Shown here: positions 1 to 8,371 of the stretch, in pieces | How the letters are laid out: every line of letters starts with the position of its first letter | Numbering within the stretch: the stretch's first letter is position 1 | NCBI RefSeq assembly: GCF_000308415.1 | Contig: NZ_BAFS01000462.1 | Coordinates: forward strand, 1 to 39,025 | DNA from: Nocardia asiatica NBRC 100129 | GTDB taxonomy: Bacteria > Actinomycetota > Actinomycetes > Mycobacteriales > Mycobacteriaceae | Reading direction: 5' to 3' | DNA length: 39,025 nucleotides | Made by a program: the position numbers and the translations under genes | The notes under the pieces: model-generated | Seen by the model: the letters and a program-made list of their open reading frames with translations, nothing else | Databases searched by the model: none | What the model was told of the DNA's origin: nothing

Positions 1-1253
1 CGCCAGATCGGCCAGCGCGGGTAGTCGGCTGCGAGGTGGTGAAGGCGGTCTCCGCCGCGGGAGTACCTGTTGAACCCGACCGCCGCGGTGCGTGCTCGCC
101 AGTGATCTCGCCGTGCCGTGTGGTGTTGTGCAGGCCGACAGCGAGGATCGCCGAGCCGAGCGGGCTGAGGGCGTACTGCCACGGCGGCACACCACGACGC
201 CCCACACCGGGGCGGGTACGACGGCAACGGGTGAGCACCCCGCGACGGGTCAGCGCCGTCAGCCTTTTCCGTGCGGTGTCGACGCTGGGGAACAACAGGT
301 CGGCGACCTGGTCGGCACTCAGACCCTGCTCAGCATCGAGCAGCCGCAGCACTTCCAGGTCCCGCTCGGTGAGTCGCTGTCGCTGCGCGGCCACTTCTGA
401 GCCCTGGTCGTCGGCCGAACAGGACAGGAGTTGCAGGGCGCGGTGCTCGACGGTGCTGGTGCGTGCCGGATCGGTGGCTGCCGTGCGCGCGACCAGCCAG
501 TCGAGGAGATCGTGTTCGCCTCGCTGGCGGGTCTTGCGCAACGCCCAGTGCGACAACCCCGTCGAATCGCTTGCCAGAGAGGTCACCGACCGCCCCTCCA
601 GCCGGGTGGCGGCGATCAACTCGGCGACCTCGGCGGTAATCACGTTCTCCGCGACCGCCTCGGCGAGAATCTGTTCGGGATGCCCCGCCGGGGCCCACAT
701 CACCTGCACCGGTTCGTCCGCTCTGGTGTCGATGTCGGCTCCAGTGCCGACATCCGCACCGGGCACGGGGGCAGCGGCCTCCCGCCGCACCCAAGCCCGG
801 CCACCACGGAACAGCGCCCACCGCAGTCGGAACCACAGAAACGGGCGCTCGACATCTATGCGCGGCAATTCGGCGAAGAACTCGGCCAACAGATCGGCCT
901 CGATGTCAGCGCGGTCCTCGCGCCGGCGAGGTCCGAACACGCTGGCCATCCCCGCCAACATCGGTGCCGCCATCCCGGCACACGCCAAGGCTGCATCCGA
1001 ACCGTGGGTTCGAGACCGGCCGATCAGCCACACCCAGACCGCATCCACGGTCTCGATCGGCAGCGCCGGGTCCGACAGCACCTGCCGCAACTGGCCCCAG
1101 GTATCGACCTGCCTGCCGAGTCCCGATACCTGATTCCTCACGACAGGTAGCGGGTGATCGGCTATCCGGTCGAGCGCCGACCGCACGACCGCCAGCGGCG
1201 AAGCTTCCGCATGATCCGGCCTCTCCGCAGAAATACTGTAATTCGCATTCATT
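1..1253 (-). CDS. Replication-relaxation-like winged-helix protein (partial, 3' end beyond window)
   Basis: An uninterrupted minus-strand reading frame runs from an ATG at 1253 off the left edge, at least 417 residues. The N-terminal part is mostly helical with an unassigned segment rich in Trp, Phe and Arg around residues 130-160. Around residues 300-375 a winged-helix block begins TERDLEVLRLLDAEQGLSADQ, followed by VADLLFP, a recognition-helix-like TARKRLTALTRRGVL and a basic wing; this pattern is typical of actinobacterial replication-relaxation proteins (Replic_Relax), which accompany plasmid and conjugative-element genes. The start at 1253 is preferred over an ATG at 1259 because an AAGGGG ribosome site lies 7 bases upstream of the former. 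It is divergent from the methyltransferase-like genes. The N-terminal half and exact role are not recognised; the family call rests on the C-terminal part only. Confidence 0.6.
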
Positions 1254-1635
1254 GCCATTCCCCTTGCTCGAAGCGTTGATAAATCCGACTCGGCAAGGAC
1301 ACAGAACGGCCGCCACCAAAAAGCCTCCGAATAACCTCCAAACGACCTCGAGATGACCTCCGGCCGATCACCGATCAGCCGGATTCGACCACACGGAACC
1401 GGTACGGGAGCTTGAGCGCGGTGCCGGGAAACTGCTATCTACCAGGGGTTGTGTACGTTTGGTGGCGTTCCGGTGGCGCTGTACACCGCGCGAGAAGCTT
1501 TCGGGTGGACCGTCGAAAAATTGGCGTCAGATGTGGCGCTCTACAACTGTGGATATCGAAGATCGATCAGTCGATTTGCATAGTTTTCGGGACGGTTCGA
1601 TGTCCAAAAACGGCGAATTCGTGAGGAGTTGACCA
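1254..1635. promoter_or_regulatory. Divergent intergenic region
   Basis: About 380 bp separate the leftward replication-relaxation-like gene from the rightward methyltransferase-like gene. It holds the tandem 11-bp array described separately, a near-palindromic block around 1358-1382 with repeated GATCACC/GATCAGCC, and GTGTAC/GTACAC arms at 1451-1456 and 1481-1486. The part from about 1515 to 1620 is visibly less GC-rich than its surroundings, as expected for a promoter. No protein-coding frame looks convincing and I cannot assign -35/-10 elements with confidence. Confidence 0.5.
1317..1360 (-). repeat. Four contiguous 11-bp direct repeats (iteron- or operator-like)
   Basis: Read on the minus strand, four abutting 11-mers are GAGGTCATCTC (1360-1350), GAGGTCGTTTG (1349-1339), GAGGTTATTCG (1338-1328) and GAGGCTTTTTG (1327-1317). 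All start with GAGG and the second halves become AT-rich. One copy per helical turn places every copy on the same face of DNA. The array ends about 60 bp before the replication-relaxation-like start codon, so it may be the binding site of that protein or of a plasmid replication or transfer regulator. Confidence 0.6.
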
Positions 1636-2346
1636 GTGCACACATCCCATGCACTGGAATCGACAAGGACCGCGCCGATGACCGAACACACCCCAGTCCG
1701 CCGCCGTCGCCACACCGGCTCGTCCGGCTCGCGCCGCGCTCCGGCGGCCGAGGTTCCCTCAACCATCTGGGCCTCCGGAACCGACCCGATCGACCCCACC
1801 GACCAATGGCCGACGCCGATCGTCTCCCGCGCCGTCACCGAGTTCTCCCGCCCCGGAGACCAAGTGCTGCTGGCGCCCCCGGCCTCAACCGCCCCCGACA
1901 CACCCTTCCCGACGCCGGACACTGCCGACGTGCTCGCCGTGATCGACAGCCTCGGCCGCGACAGCCTGATCGAACGCCCCGATGCTCACCAACATCGGCC
2001 ACCGCACGAAGGAGCTGTTGCCCTCGTCCTGGCCAGCCTGCTCGCTCCCGAGGCCACATCACCTTCGGCAGTCGACGAGATCGTCGCGCTCGCCGCAACC
2101 CGGTTGAACCCCGGCGGCGTGCTTGTCGTGTTCACCCGCTGCACGCACACCCGCGACGGTGTCCTGCTCGATCCGACCGGCTGGACAGTAGCCGCCGGTC
2201 AGGCCGCCGACCTGCTGTTCCTTCAGCACATCGTCGCCGTCCCGATCGCGGGCGACACCGTCGCGGCACCCGGACTCGACAACACCGGGCACGCCCGCAC
2301 GCACAGCATCGTGCATACCGATATCACCGTTCTTTTGCGCCCCTGA
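1636..2346 (+). CDS. Degenerate SAM-methyltransferase-like protein
   Basis: A 236-residue protein starting at GTG 1636, chosen because GAGGAG lies 8 bases upstream. After a basic, low-complexity N-terminus (residues 20-40) it has PGDQVLLAPPA near residue 75 and, near residue 155, RLNPGGVLVVFTRCT, which resembles the motif preceding the late beta strand of class I methyltransferases. No glycine-rich SAM loop and no (D/N/S)PPY catalytic motif are visible. It precedes an intact DNA methyltransferase by 104 bp in the same direction, so I infer an inactive partner or specificity subunit made with it. Such pairs occur in actinobacterial mobile elements, but I do not recognise a named family. Alternative: an unrelated Rossmann-fold protein. 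Confidence 0.5.
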   Translation: MHTSHALESTRTAPMTEHTPVRRRRHTGSSGSRRAPAAEVPSTIWASGTDPIDPTDQWPTPIVSRAVTEFSRPGDQVLLAPPASTAPDTPFPTPDTADVLAVIDSLGRDSLIERPDAHQHRPPHEGAVALVLASLLAPEATSPSAVDEIVALAATRLNPGGVLVVFTRCTHTRDGVLLDPTGWTVAAGQAADLLFLQHIVAVPIAGDTVAAPGLDNTGHARTHSIVHTDITVLLRP

Positions 2347-2450
2347 TCGCCGCAGTGGCCCTGCCGTACTGGGCCCCGCCGTACGACGCTGGGCACACGA
2401 TGGCGGCATGTAGCTCCTGACCACCGAATCTCGAATCGAGGCACCTTTCG

Positions 2451-3404
2451 ATGACCGCAACCCACAAAACGGAGAACAACATCGCCGCGGTATCGGTATG
2501 GCCGACCGCGCAGGCCGCGCCCGCTACTCAACGCACCGGCCGCTACCACCCCGACAGCGTCAAACACCCCGCGAAAATGCTGCCCGCCATCGCCGCCCAC
2601 GCCATCGAGGCATACACCCACCCCGGGGACCTGGTCCTGGACCCGATGTGCGGCATCGGCACCACCCTCGTCGAGGCCCTGCACCGAGGCCGCCGCGCCA
2701 TCGGCGTCGAATACGAAACCCGATGGGCCGACCTCGCCCGCACCAACATCGACCTCGCCTACGGTGCCGGCATCGACCTCGACGCTGCCGTCTACCAAGG
2801 CGACGCCCGAAAACTTCCAACTCTGCTTCCTGCCGACCTGCGCGGCCAGGTCGACCTCGTCATCACCTCACCCCCATACGGCGACTCCACCCACGGTCAC
2901 GTCCGAGTCAAGCCCGGCGAAGGCGTCCGCAAGTACGACCACCGCTACGGAGCCGTCCTCGACCGCGGCAACCTCGCCAACGTCGGCATCGGCCGGCTCC
3001 TGACCGGATTCACCAGAATCCTCACCGGCGTCGCCGACTACCTCAAACCCGGCGGACACGTCGTCATCACCGCTCGCCCCTGGCGACAGCACGCCGAACT
3101 CATCGACCTACCCACCCACATCACCACCTGCGGCACCCTTGCCGGACTCACCCCCGTCGAACGCTGCGTCGCACTCCTCGGCCGCCTCGCCGACGACGAC
3201 ATCATCGCCCGAAGCAGCTTCTTCCAGCGCGACTTCATCGTCAAGAACCGCCGCGGAGGGCTTCCCGTTCACCTGATCGCACACGAGGACGTCATTGTGC
3301 TCGAGCGCAGGGACGTGCCAGATTCGTTGCAGCTCAAGCAAACTCATCCAAACCGGAGTTTGGTGTCGACGGCTGCCTGGGTCGACCGCAAATGGGCGGC
3401 ATGA
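2451..3404 (+). CDS. Site-specific DNA methyltransferase
   Basis: A 317-residue protein with a complete class I amino-methyltransferase signature. The SAM-binding motif DPMCGIGTT is at residues 64-72, with an acidic strand end (GVEYE) at 85-89, and the catalytic TSPPYGD at 139-145; LKPGGHVVITARPW follows near residue 200. TSPPY is the form usual in cytosine-N4 enzymes, so m4C is likelier than m6A, although this is inference. The SAM motif lies N-terminal to the catalytic motif. GAGG at 2437 fits the ATG at 2451. The gene ends just before a strong hairpin terminator, so the methyltransferase-like gene and this one form a transcription unit. No convincing cognate endonuclease is obvious; the next gene is a weak candidate. 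Confidence 0.88.
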   Translation: MTATHKTENNIAAVSVWPTAQAAPATQRTGRYHPDSVKHPAKMLPAIAAHAIEAYTHPGDLVLDPMCGIGTTLVEALHRGRRAIGVEYETRWADLARTNIDLAYGAGIDLDAAVYQGDARKLPTLLPADLRGQVDLVITSPPYGDSTHGHVRVKPGEGVRKYDHRYGAVLDRGNLANVGIGRLLTGFTRILTGVADYLKPGGHVVITARPWRQHAELIDLPTHITTCGTLAGLTPVERCVALLGRLADDDIIARSSFFQRDFIVKNRRGGLPVHLIAHEDVIVLERRDVPDSLQLKQTHPNRSLVSTAAWVDRKWAA

Positions 3405-3423
3405 ACTACGAGAATAGCCACGC

Positions 3424-3457
3424 GGGAGAACCGGGTTCGCCGGAACCCGGTTCTCCC
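3424..3457 (+). terminator. Perfect 15-bp stem hairpin terminator
   Basis: GGGAGAACCGGGTTC at 3424-3438 pairs perfectly with GAACCCGGTTCTCCC at 3443-3457 around a GCCG tetraloop. It begins 20 bp after the methyltransferase stop codon. There is no long T tract, as is common for actinobacterial terminators. Confidence 0.85.
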
Positions 3458-3533
3458 TGCCTCCGGAAGCAGGTCTCGCGAGGCCGTGGCCGTGCCGGAA
3501 TGGACATCGCCGCCGCGTTCTAGGATCAAGCCA

Positions 3534-4010
3534 GTGGGGAACGTTGTAGAAACCGCTGAGCTGGCCTCGTCATTGACAAGATGGCTCTCCGAAGTCCGGG
3601 TCACCGGCCTGTCCGCGCGGGAAGCGACAGCGTTGATCACCCAACACACGGTCCGGTGGGGGCACGCCAACGGTTGGACGGTCGACCTCGAGCGAGAGGC
3701 ATTGATCGCCAGGCGTACCGGACGGCGGATGTACCACGGCCATTTGGACGTCTTCTGCTGGCGCGACGACCATTTGCCGTGCATCGCCATCGAGATCGAC
3801 CGCTCGAACAAGCGATGGTCGGTGGAGAAGCTGCTCGCCGAGGCCGACACCGGCAACATCGCACTCTGGGGGCGCTGGTACGGCACGACACGAATCGCCG
3901 TGCCGGACACCGTCGGCCTCGTCGACATCAGCGCTACGGCAGGGTTCGAACGCCCCAGAAAGGAAGCCCGCCGGAGGGAACGGCGAGCGCCCGGCGCACC
4001 CGGCGCATGA
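3534..4010 (+). CDS. Hypothetical protein, possible PD-(D/E)xK-type nuclease fold
   Basis: A 158-residue protein from GTG 3534, supported by AGGA 9 bases upstream; an upstream in-frame start at 3486 has poorer spacing. The central region reads GHLDVFCW, then about 10 residues later IAIEIDRSNKRWS. An Asp, then Glu-x-Asp on a predicted beta strand, then a Lys resembles the acidic core of PD-(D/E)xK nucleases, but the canonical Lys is replaced by Asp in the ExD step. The C-terminal 25 residues are highly basic. It lies directly after a DNA methyltransferase terminator, so a restriction-type role is conceivable but weakly supported. I do not recognise a named family. Confidence 0.5.
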   Translation: MGNVVETAELASSLTRWLSEVRVTGLSAREATALITQHTVRWGHANGWTVDLEREALIARRTGRRMYHGHLDVFCWRDDHLPCIAIEIDRSNKRWSVEKLLAEADTGNIALWGRWYGTTRIAVPDTVGLVDISATAGFERPRKEARRRERRAPGAPGA

Positions 4011-4144
4011 CCACCCTGCCGCGTCAACCGGCCATCTGTCCAGGCTGGTGTACCGGCAGGCCCGGGTTGGTGAACCGGAGGCGGGGAGCACCGAAAGGGC
4101 AGGGCATTCCGAGGTGTCGCAGGGCGTGATTATGCTCGCGCGAC

Positions 4145-4744
4145 ATGGAGCCCGCCACCGCAGCCATCGCTGATCTTGTTGCCGCGATCACGCCTATCGA
4201 CGAGGTTGAACAGCAACACATCGAGCAGACACTGGCCTGGCTCGCCCAAACCAATGACATCTTCCGCCGAGTTCCACCAGCGACTCCACCGCAGCACTTG
4301 GTCGCGTACGTGGTCTTGGTCGACCCCACCGAGCGCGGCATCTACCTCGGTAGACACCGCAAATCCGGTCTCGAACTCCCGATGGGCGGGCACCTGGCTC
4401 CCGGCGAAGACCCATGCACTACGGCGCGGCGGGAAGCACGCGAGGAACTCGGGTTCGACCCGAGATTCGATGTCGTTGGGGATAAGCCCCTGTTCCTGAC
4501 AGTGACTCCCACCGTCGGCCCCACCGCTGGCCATGTTGATATCTCTCTGTGGCATGTCGCTCGGGGTGACCGGGCCCAGCACTACGACCTCGATCCCGCC
4601 GAGTTCGACGGGGGCCGCTGGTGGGACCTCGACCCCACGGCCTGCCGAGCACCGATCCCCACCTCCCACGCTTCATCCGCAAGCTCGACACCGTCCTCCA
4701 ACCCGCTGCCGCTCGATGACTACGCTGGTCGTCATCCGCGGTAA
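4145..4744 (+). CDS. NUDIX hydrolase
   Basis: A 199-residue protein with a full NUDIX box at residues 82-104 (GHLAPGE, seven residues, REAREELGF), matching GX5EX7REUXEEXGU with all metal-binding glutamates present. An AYVVLVD strand precedes it and a GGRWWDLDP segment follows near residue 155, as usual in the fold. NUDIX enzymes hydrolyse nucleoside diphosphates linked to a second group; the substrate cannot be told here. The 3' end overlaps the next gene, a P-loop kinase, by 29 bp, implying co-translation. The last 35 residues are Ser/Pro-rich and probably not part of the fold. Confidence 0.85.
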   Translation: MEPATAAIADLVAAITPIDEVEQQHIEQTLAWLAQTNDIFRRVPPATPPQHLVAYVVLVDPTERGIYLGRHRKSGLELPMGGHLAPGEDPCTTARREAREELGFDPRFDVVGDKPLFLTVTPTVGPTAGHVDISLWHVARGDRAQHYDLDPAEFDGGRWWDLDPTACRAPIPTSHASSASSTPSSNPLPLDDYAGRHPR

Positions 4745-5225
4745 TTCCGCGTCGGGCAAATCGACCGTCGCCGCCGGCCTCCAACGTCGCTTCGAGCACG
4801 GCCACTGCGCGGTCATCGGTCAGGATGTAGTGCGACGGCAGATTGTCCGTGAGCGCGACGAGCCCGGCGGGTGGAATATCGAGCTGATCGAACATATCGC
4901 GACACTGTGCCTGGCCCGTGGGATGGTGACGATCGTGGAAGGCATCCTCGACGCCGATCGCTACGGGGCGATGCTGCACCGTCTCGCCGACACCGCCGGC
5001 TGTGCACTCCACTACGGCTTCGACCTCACCTTCGACGAAACTCTCGCTCGCCATGCCGGCCGGCCGCAGGCCGCAACGATTCCTCCTGACCAGATGGCCG
5101 AGTGGTATCACGGTTGGCAACCCCTGTCCTACGTTGAGGAGGTCCGCATCGACTCCAGCTGGAGCCGCGACTCCATTATCGAGCGGATTCACACCGACAT
5201 CCTCGCCACCGACCGACTCCGCTGA
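4716..5225 (+). CDS. P-loop kinase (zeta-toxin/AAA-type small-molecule kinase)
   Basis: A 169-residue protein from ATG 4716, giving an N-terminal beta strand TLVVIRG followed by a Walker A loop GNSASGKS at residues 9-16. The QDVVRRQ segment and a second hydrophobic strand MVTIVEGIL (Walker B-like) follow. The size and pattern match the many actinobacterial small P-loop kinases related to zeta toxins and chloramphenicol phosphotransferase; the phosphate acceptor is unknown. The frame is open further upstream, but only through the NUDIX gene in another frame, so the short start is chosen. Its overlap with the NUDIX gene suggests the two act on the same nucleotide or phospho-compound. Confidence 0.82.
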   Translation: MTTLVVIRGNSASGKSTVAAGLQRRFEHGHCAVIGQDVVRRQIVRERDEPGGWNIELIEHIATLCLARGMVTIVEGILDADRYGAMLHRLADTAGCALHYGFDLTFDETLARHAGRPQAATIPPDQMAEWYHGWQPLSYVEEVRIDSSWSRDSIIERIHTDILATDRLR

Positions 5226-5294
5226 CGGTCAAATGAGGCGCGGCAGGCAATATTGGATTGCCTGCTGGCGCAGTGAGTCCTGATCGTTCTGTAC

Positions 5295-5510
5295 ATGATC
5301 GTGCGCCGCCTGACCGCCGACGGCTGGCAGACAGCCCGAACAGTGCGCCTCGACGCACTCGCTGGTAGCCCCGCAGGCACCTTCTCCACCACCTACGAGC
5401 AGGCACTGGCTTGGAGCGTCGACCAGTGGAAGCGCTGGACCCGGACTCGGGCGATGTTCGTCGCTGAGGAGCACGACACAGTGCTCGGATCCGCCGCCGT
5501 GCGCGTTGCA
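5295..5510 (+). pseudogene. N-terminal fragment of a GNAT acetyltransferase
   Basis: From ATG 5295 the frame encodes a typical GNAT N-terminus (VRRLTADGWQTARTVRLDAL, then a Trp-containing helix, then MFVAEEHDTVLGSAAVRVAG) up to about residue 72. It then lacks the acetyl-CoA-binding region (motif A, R/Q-x-x-G-x-G/A), and the frame drifts into basic nonsense, ending at 5567. The homology changes at about 5505 to the start of a second acetyltransferase in another frame, so this is a deletion scar joining two neighbouring GNAT genes. Confidence 0.65.
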
Positions 5511-5940
5511 GGAAACGGACGAAAAAGTTGTCCGCGCCGCGCATCTCGAATTGGCCGAGGGCGATAGCTTTCCGTTTGCATTGGGTCTTGAACCCGATAT
5601 GAGCTGGGCGGACTATCTCCGCGCCCGGGAGGAACAGCGGCAGGGTGCCAATCTGCCGGATGGCATCGTGGCCTCCACATATCTGCTCGCAACTGTTGAC
5701 GGCCAAGTAGTCGGTCGAACCTCGATCAGACACACCCTCAACGAGGGCCTACGTCGACGAGGCGGGCACATCGGGTATGCCGTGCTGCCCCAGTACAGGC
5801 GGCGTGGGTACGGTGGCGCCATTCTCCGCCGCAGTATCGTCGTTGCCCGGTCGATCGGTATCGACCGGATACTGCTCACCTGCGACGATTCGAATCTCGG
5901 ATCGCGACGGATCTTCTCTGAACTGTCTGGGCTTCATTGA
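5506..5940 (+). pseudogene. GNAT acetyltransferase, truncated at both ends
   Basis: The frame encodes most of a second GNAT protein: QETDEKVVRAAHLELAEGD, a WADYLRA segment, VVGRTSIRH, the GHIGYAVLP strand and the acetyl-CoA loop QYRRRGYGG near residues 99-107, then ILLTCDDSN. The usual first few residues are missing (the upstream frame reads into the previous GNAT remnant) and the protein stops after SGLH, before the last strand and helix of the fold. I infer a remnant, possibly still folded enough to be expressed. The right-hand break lies where base composition falls into the low-GC DUF4238 gene. Confidence 0.6.
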
Positions 5941-5995
5941 CTGCCAGAGTTCGTCGCACTGCCGAATTGAGTCGCTCGCGGCTGCGCGACCTACA

Positions 5996-7111
5996 ATGCA
6001 GACTGTGACTACCGTCAATCGTTGGCTAACCGACGTCGAGATCGAAAAATCCAAGGAAGAGACTCGTAAAAACGCCCAAACCACATTCCGACACCACTAC
6101 GTGCCAAGAATGTATCTCAAGCGGTGGACTACCGACGGTAGCGGGGAAATTCAGGTCACAAACGTTGACACCAAAGAATCAAATTGCGTACCCATAGAAT
6201 CGACAGCCGTCGAGGATAACTTCTATCAAATATCGGCACCCGACATCGATGCCGACGCAAATCCAGACATGTGGTTCGAGACCCACATGGGACGCATAGA
6301 GGGCCGGGCCGCGAACTGGCTTCGCGCGCTCGACGGTCAGCCCGATGGGAGGATCAAGGATAAAAACCTAATCTCCAACCTAGCCGTATACATCAGCCTA
6401 CAAAGCCAGCGCACCCAGCGTGGGCGACAGACCGACGTGGGCATCGACGCAGCAGTGAACCGTTACGGAGCCAGCCATATTCTGAACATTACCGGCCTGC
6501 TTCCGATCTTATGTCGCGAGTACGGCATTGAGTACTCAGAAGCGAGACACCAGGCTATCGTGAATCAGATACTCGCCAAGCGGGCCGTCAGCAGCGAAAC
6601 CAAGCCCAAGGCAATCGATGCAGCCATCGGCGCCTGGAAGAACGTTCTCGCCCCGCTGATTGAAAACGATCGAGACTACTGGCTGGCAAGCTCCACAGGC
6701 GATCTATTGACCTGCGATGAACCCGTACTCGGAATTCCAACGAAGCGAAACACTCGCCAGTTTCCGGTCTCGATAAGAAATTCTGAAATAATTGTATTTC
6801 CGATCAGTCCTAATCGACTCCTAATTCTGAGCCGGAAGAATGTGAAGATCAAGCCCCCGTTCGAACTATCTTCGACTGAGGCAAAGTTTCTAAATCGCGA
6901 ATTCTGCTACAACTGCAATCGGCTGGTTTTCGAAAAAAGCGGAACCTCGATCGCATCGCAGATTCAGATCCCCAACTACCCAGAGAAGCAGGACTGGTCA
7001 AGTAGCATCACCTCCGCTCCGGAGTTCGCTCGCGCCGTTCTCCTGCCGACCCGATGGACCGACGCGCCCCATTCGCCGCAGTGGCCCTTATCTCGATGGA
7101 CCACTGACTAG
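5996..7111 (+). CDS. DUF4238 family protein
   Basis: A 371-residue protein starting at ATG 5996 (GTG 6005 is an alternative). The N-terminal RHHYVPRMYLKRW near residues 32-44 is the hallmark of DUF4238 proteins, whose function is not established. A middle helical section and a TCDEPVLG motif near residue 243 follow, the latter also characteristic. Base and codon use are much less GC-rich than in all neighbours (AAA, AAT, ATA and TTT codons are frequent), so recent transfer is likely. The stop codon TAG lies in the CTAG at the left end of the adjoining IS5 element; since CTAG also follows the element, the gene end is the same with or without the insertion. Confidence 0.8.
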   Translation: MQTVTTVNRWLTDVEIEKSKEETRKNAQTTFRHHYVPRMYLKRWTTDGSGEIQVTNVDTKESNCVPIESTAVEDNFYQISAPDIDADANPDMWFETHMGRIEGRAANWLRALDGQPDGRIKDKNLISNLAVYISLQSQRTQRGRQTDVGIDAAVNRYGASHILNITGLLPILCREYGIEYSEARHQAIVNQILAKRAVSSETKPKAIDAAIGAWKNVLAPLIENDRDYWLASSTGDLLTCDEPVLGIPTKRNTRQFPVSIRNSEIIVFPISPNRLLILSRKNVKIKPPFELSSTEAKFLNREFCYNCNRLVFEKSGTSIASQIQIPNYPEKQDWSSSITSAPEFARAVLLPTRWTDAPHSPQWPLSRWTTD

Positions 7112-8160
7112 GCCGCGTTTCATAAGCCCGATGGTGTGGGGACGGAACCCGTTGTCCGGGTTGAGAAGTTGGTGATATGGCGAGGTCTCCGGTAGTTGGT
7201 TGAACGACCAAGCACAACCGGAAACCAACCGGAGACCTCGTGAACAGCGTAACGGCAACGTGCCGTGCGGATCTGACCGATGCTCAGTGGGCGAAACTGG
7301 AACCGCTACTACCTGCTGGTATGAAGCCGGGCCGGCCACCGCGGTGGTCGAAACGACAGTTGATCGACGGGATCCGGTGGCGGATCCGGACCGGCAGTCC
7401 GTGGCGTGATATTCCGAGCGTGTATGGGCCGTGGCAGACGGTGTATGGGTTGTTCCGCCGCTGGCAGCGTGACGGCACGTGGGAATCGGTGCTGACCGCA
7501 CTGCAAGCCCACGCCGATGCGGGCGGTGAGATCGAGTGGACGGTGAGCGTGGACTCCACGATCGCCCGCGCGCACCAGCATGCGGCGGGTGCGCGCCGCG
7601 ACTTCGCCGGCCAGGTCGAGGCGGCGGGTGGTTTCGACGACGAACCCGCTGACCACGGGCTGGGACGGTCGCGGGGCGGGTTCACCACGAAGCTGCACCT
7701 GGCCGCCGACCAGGGGCAGCGGCCGCTGGCGCTGGTGGTCACGCCTGGTCAGTGGGCTGATTGCCCACAGTTCACGACGGTGCTCGGCGATATACGGGTG
7801 CCGCGGCTCTCGGTCGGTGGTACCCGGTCGCGGCCGGATCGGGTCCTGGCCGACAAAGCCTATTCTTCGGCGGCCAACCGTGCTTACCTGCGGAAACGCG
7901 GGATCAAGGCAACCATCCCGATCAAGGCGGACCAGGCAGCGCATCGTGTGGCCAAGGGCAACGCCGGTGGCCGGCCGCCGGCGTTCGACCCTGGTCTCTA
8001 CAAACTCCGGCACGCCGTGGAATGCACGATCAGCCGCCTCAAACAGCACCGCGCTGTCGCCACCCGCTACGACAAACTCGCTGTCCGTTACCTGGCCACG
8101 GTCCGCGTCGCCGCAATCAACCTGTGGTTATCCGGCCAAGGCTTATGAAACGCGGCCTAG
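7108..8160 (+). mobile_element. Complete IS5-family insertion sequence
   Basis: The element is bounded by perfect 21-bp inverted repeats at 7108-7128 and 8140-8160 (inner part GCCGCGTTTCATAAGCC). Both ends carry CTAG; because this is palindromic, the outermost bases may be either repeat or a duplicated CTAG or TA target, the latter being usual for IS5 subgroups. The 1.05-kb length, the single transposase gene and short inverted repeats all fit. Both ends and the transposase are intact, so it looks recent and possibly active. Confidence 0.93.
7240..8148 (+). CDS. IS5-family DDE transposase
   Basis: A 302-residue intact transposase from GTG 7240. The N-terminal DUF4096-like part reads LTDAQWAKLEPLLP and GRPPRWSKRQLIDGI, typical of the family. 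Catalytic residues are visible: Asp105 in VDST, Asp204 in VLADKAYSS, and Glu260 in the C-terminal VECTISRLKQHR segment, giving a DDE triad. The frame continues to 12 bp before the right end of the element. It is a single open frame, not the two-frame arrangement seen in many relatives. Confidence 0.95.
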   Translation: MNSVTATCRADLTDAQWAKLEPLLPAGMKPGRPPRWSKRQLIDGIRWRIRTGSPWRDIPSVYGPWQTVYGLFRRWQRDGTWESVLTALQAHADAGGEIEWTVSVDSTIARAHQHAAGARRDFAGQVEAAGGFDDEPADHGLGRSRGGFTTKLHLAADQGQRPLALVVTPGQWADCPQFTTVLGDIRVPRLSVGGTRSRPDRVLADKAYSSAANRAYLRKRGIKATIPIKADQAAHRVAKGNAGGRPPAFDPGLYKLRHAVECTISRLKQHRAVATRYDKLAVRYLATVRVAAINLWLSGQGL

Positions 8161-8223
8161 GAGCACGATGCGGACACCCTGGCCACCGGAGTCGGCGGCG
8201 CTACCACCTATCGATCCCCTAAA

Positions 8224-8259
8224 GGGGTAGCCGTAGCATCCGCCGAAAATCAGGCGGAT
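8224..8259. repeat. Possible Tn3-type terminal inverted repeat with internal hairpin
   Basis: GGGGTAGCCGTAGC at 8224 begins with the GGGG typical of Tn3-family ends and lies about 150 bp before the transposase. It contains a hairpin with ATCCGCC (8238-8244) pairing with GGCGGAT (8253-8259). I could not find its inverted copy to the right, so the end assignment is inference; it could instead be a terminator or operator. Confidence 0.3.
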
Positions 8260-8371
8260 ATGGCGTAGCCGCCTGGTAGGCATCGGGTTTCGGGTTCGGC
8301 ATGCGCTGTCGGCTGGTTGGTGCTTGGCTGCCGGTGTTGGTGTTGGTCGGCGCTGGTGGAGGCTGGGGTTC

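Noticed and set aside
36..1150. Long plus-strand frames at the left edge
   Set aside because: Ser/Arg-rich or low-complexity products opposite a minus-strand frame with a ribosome site and a recognisable winged helix.
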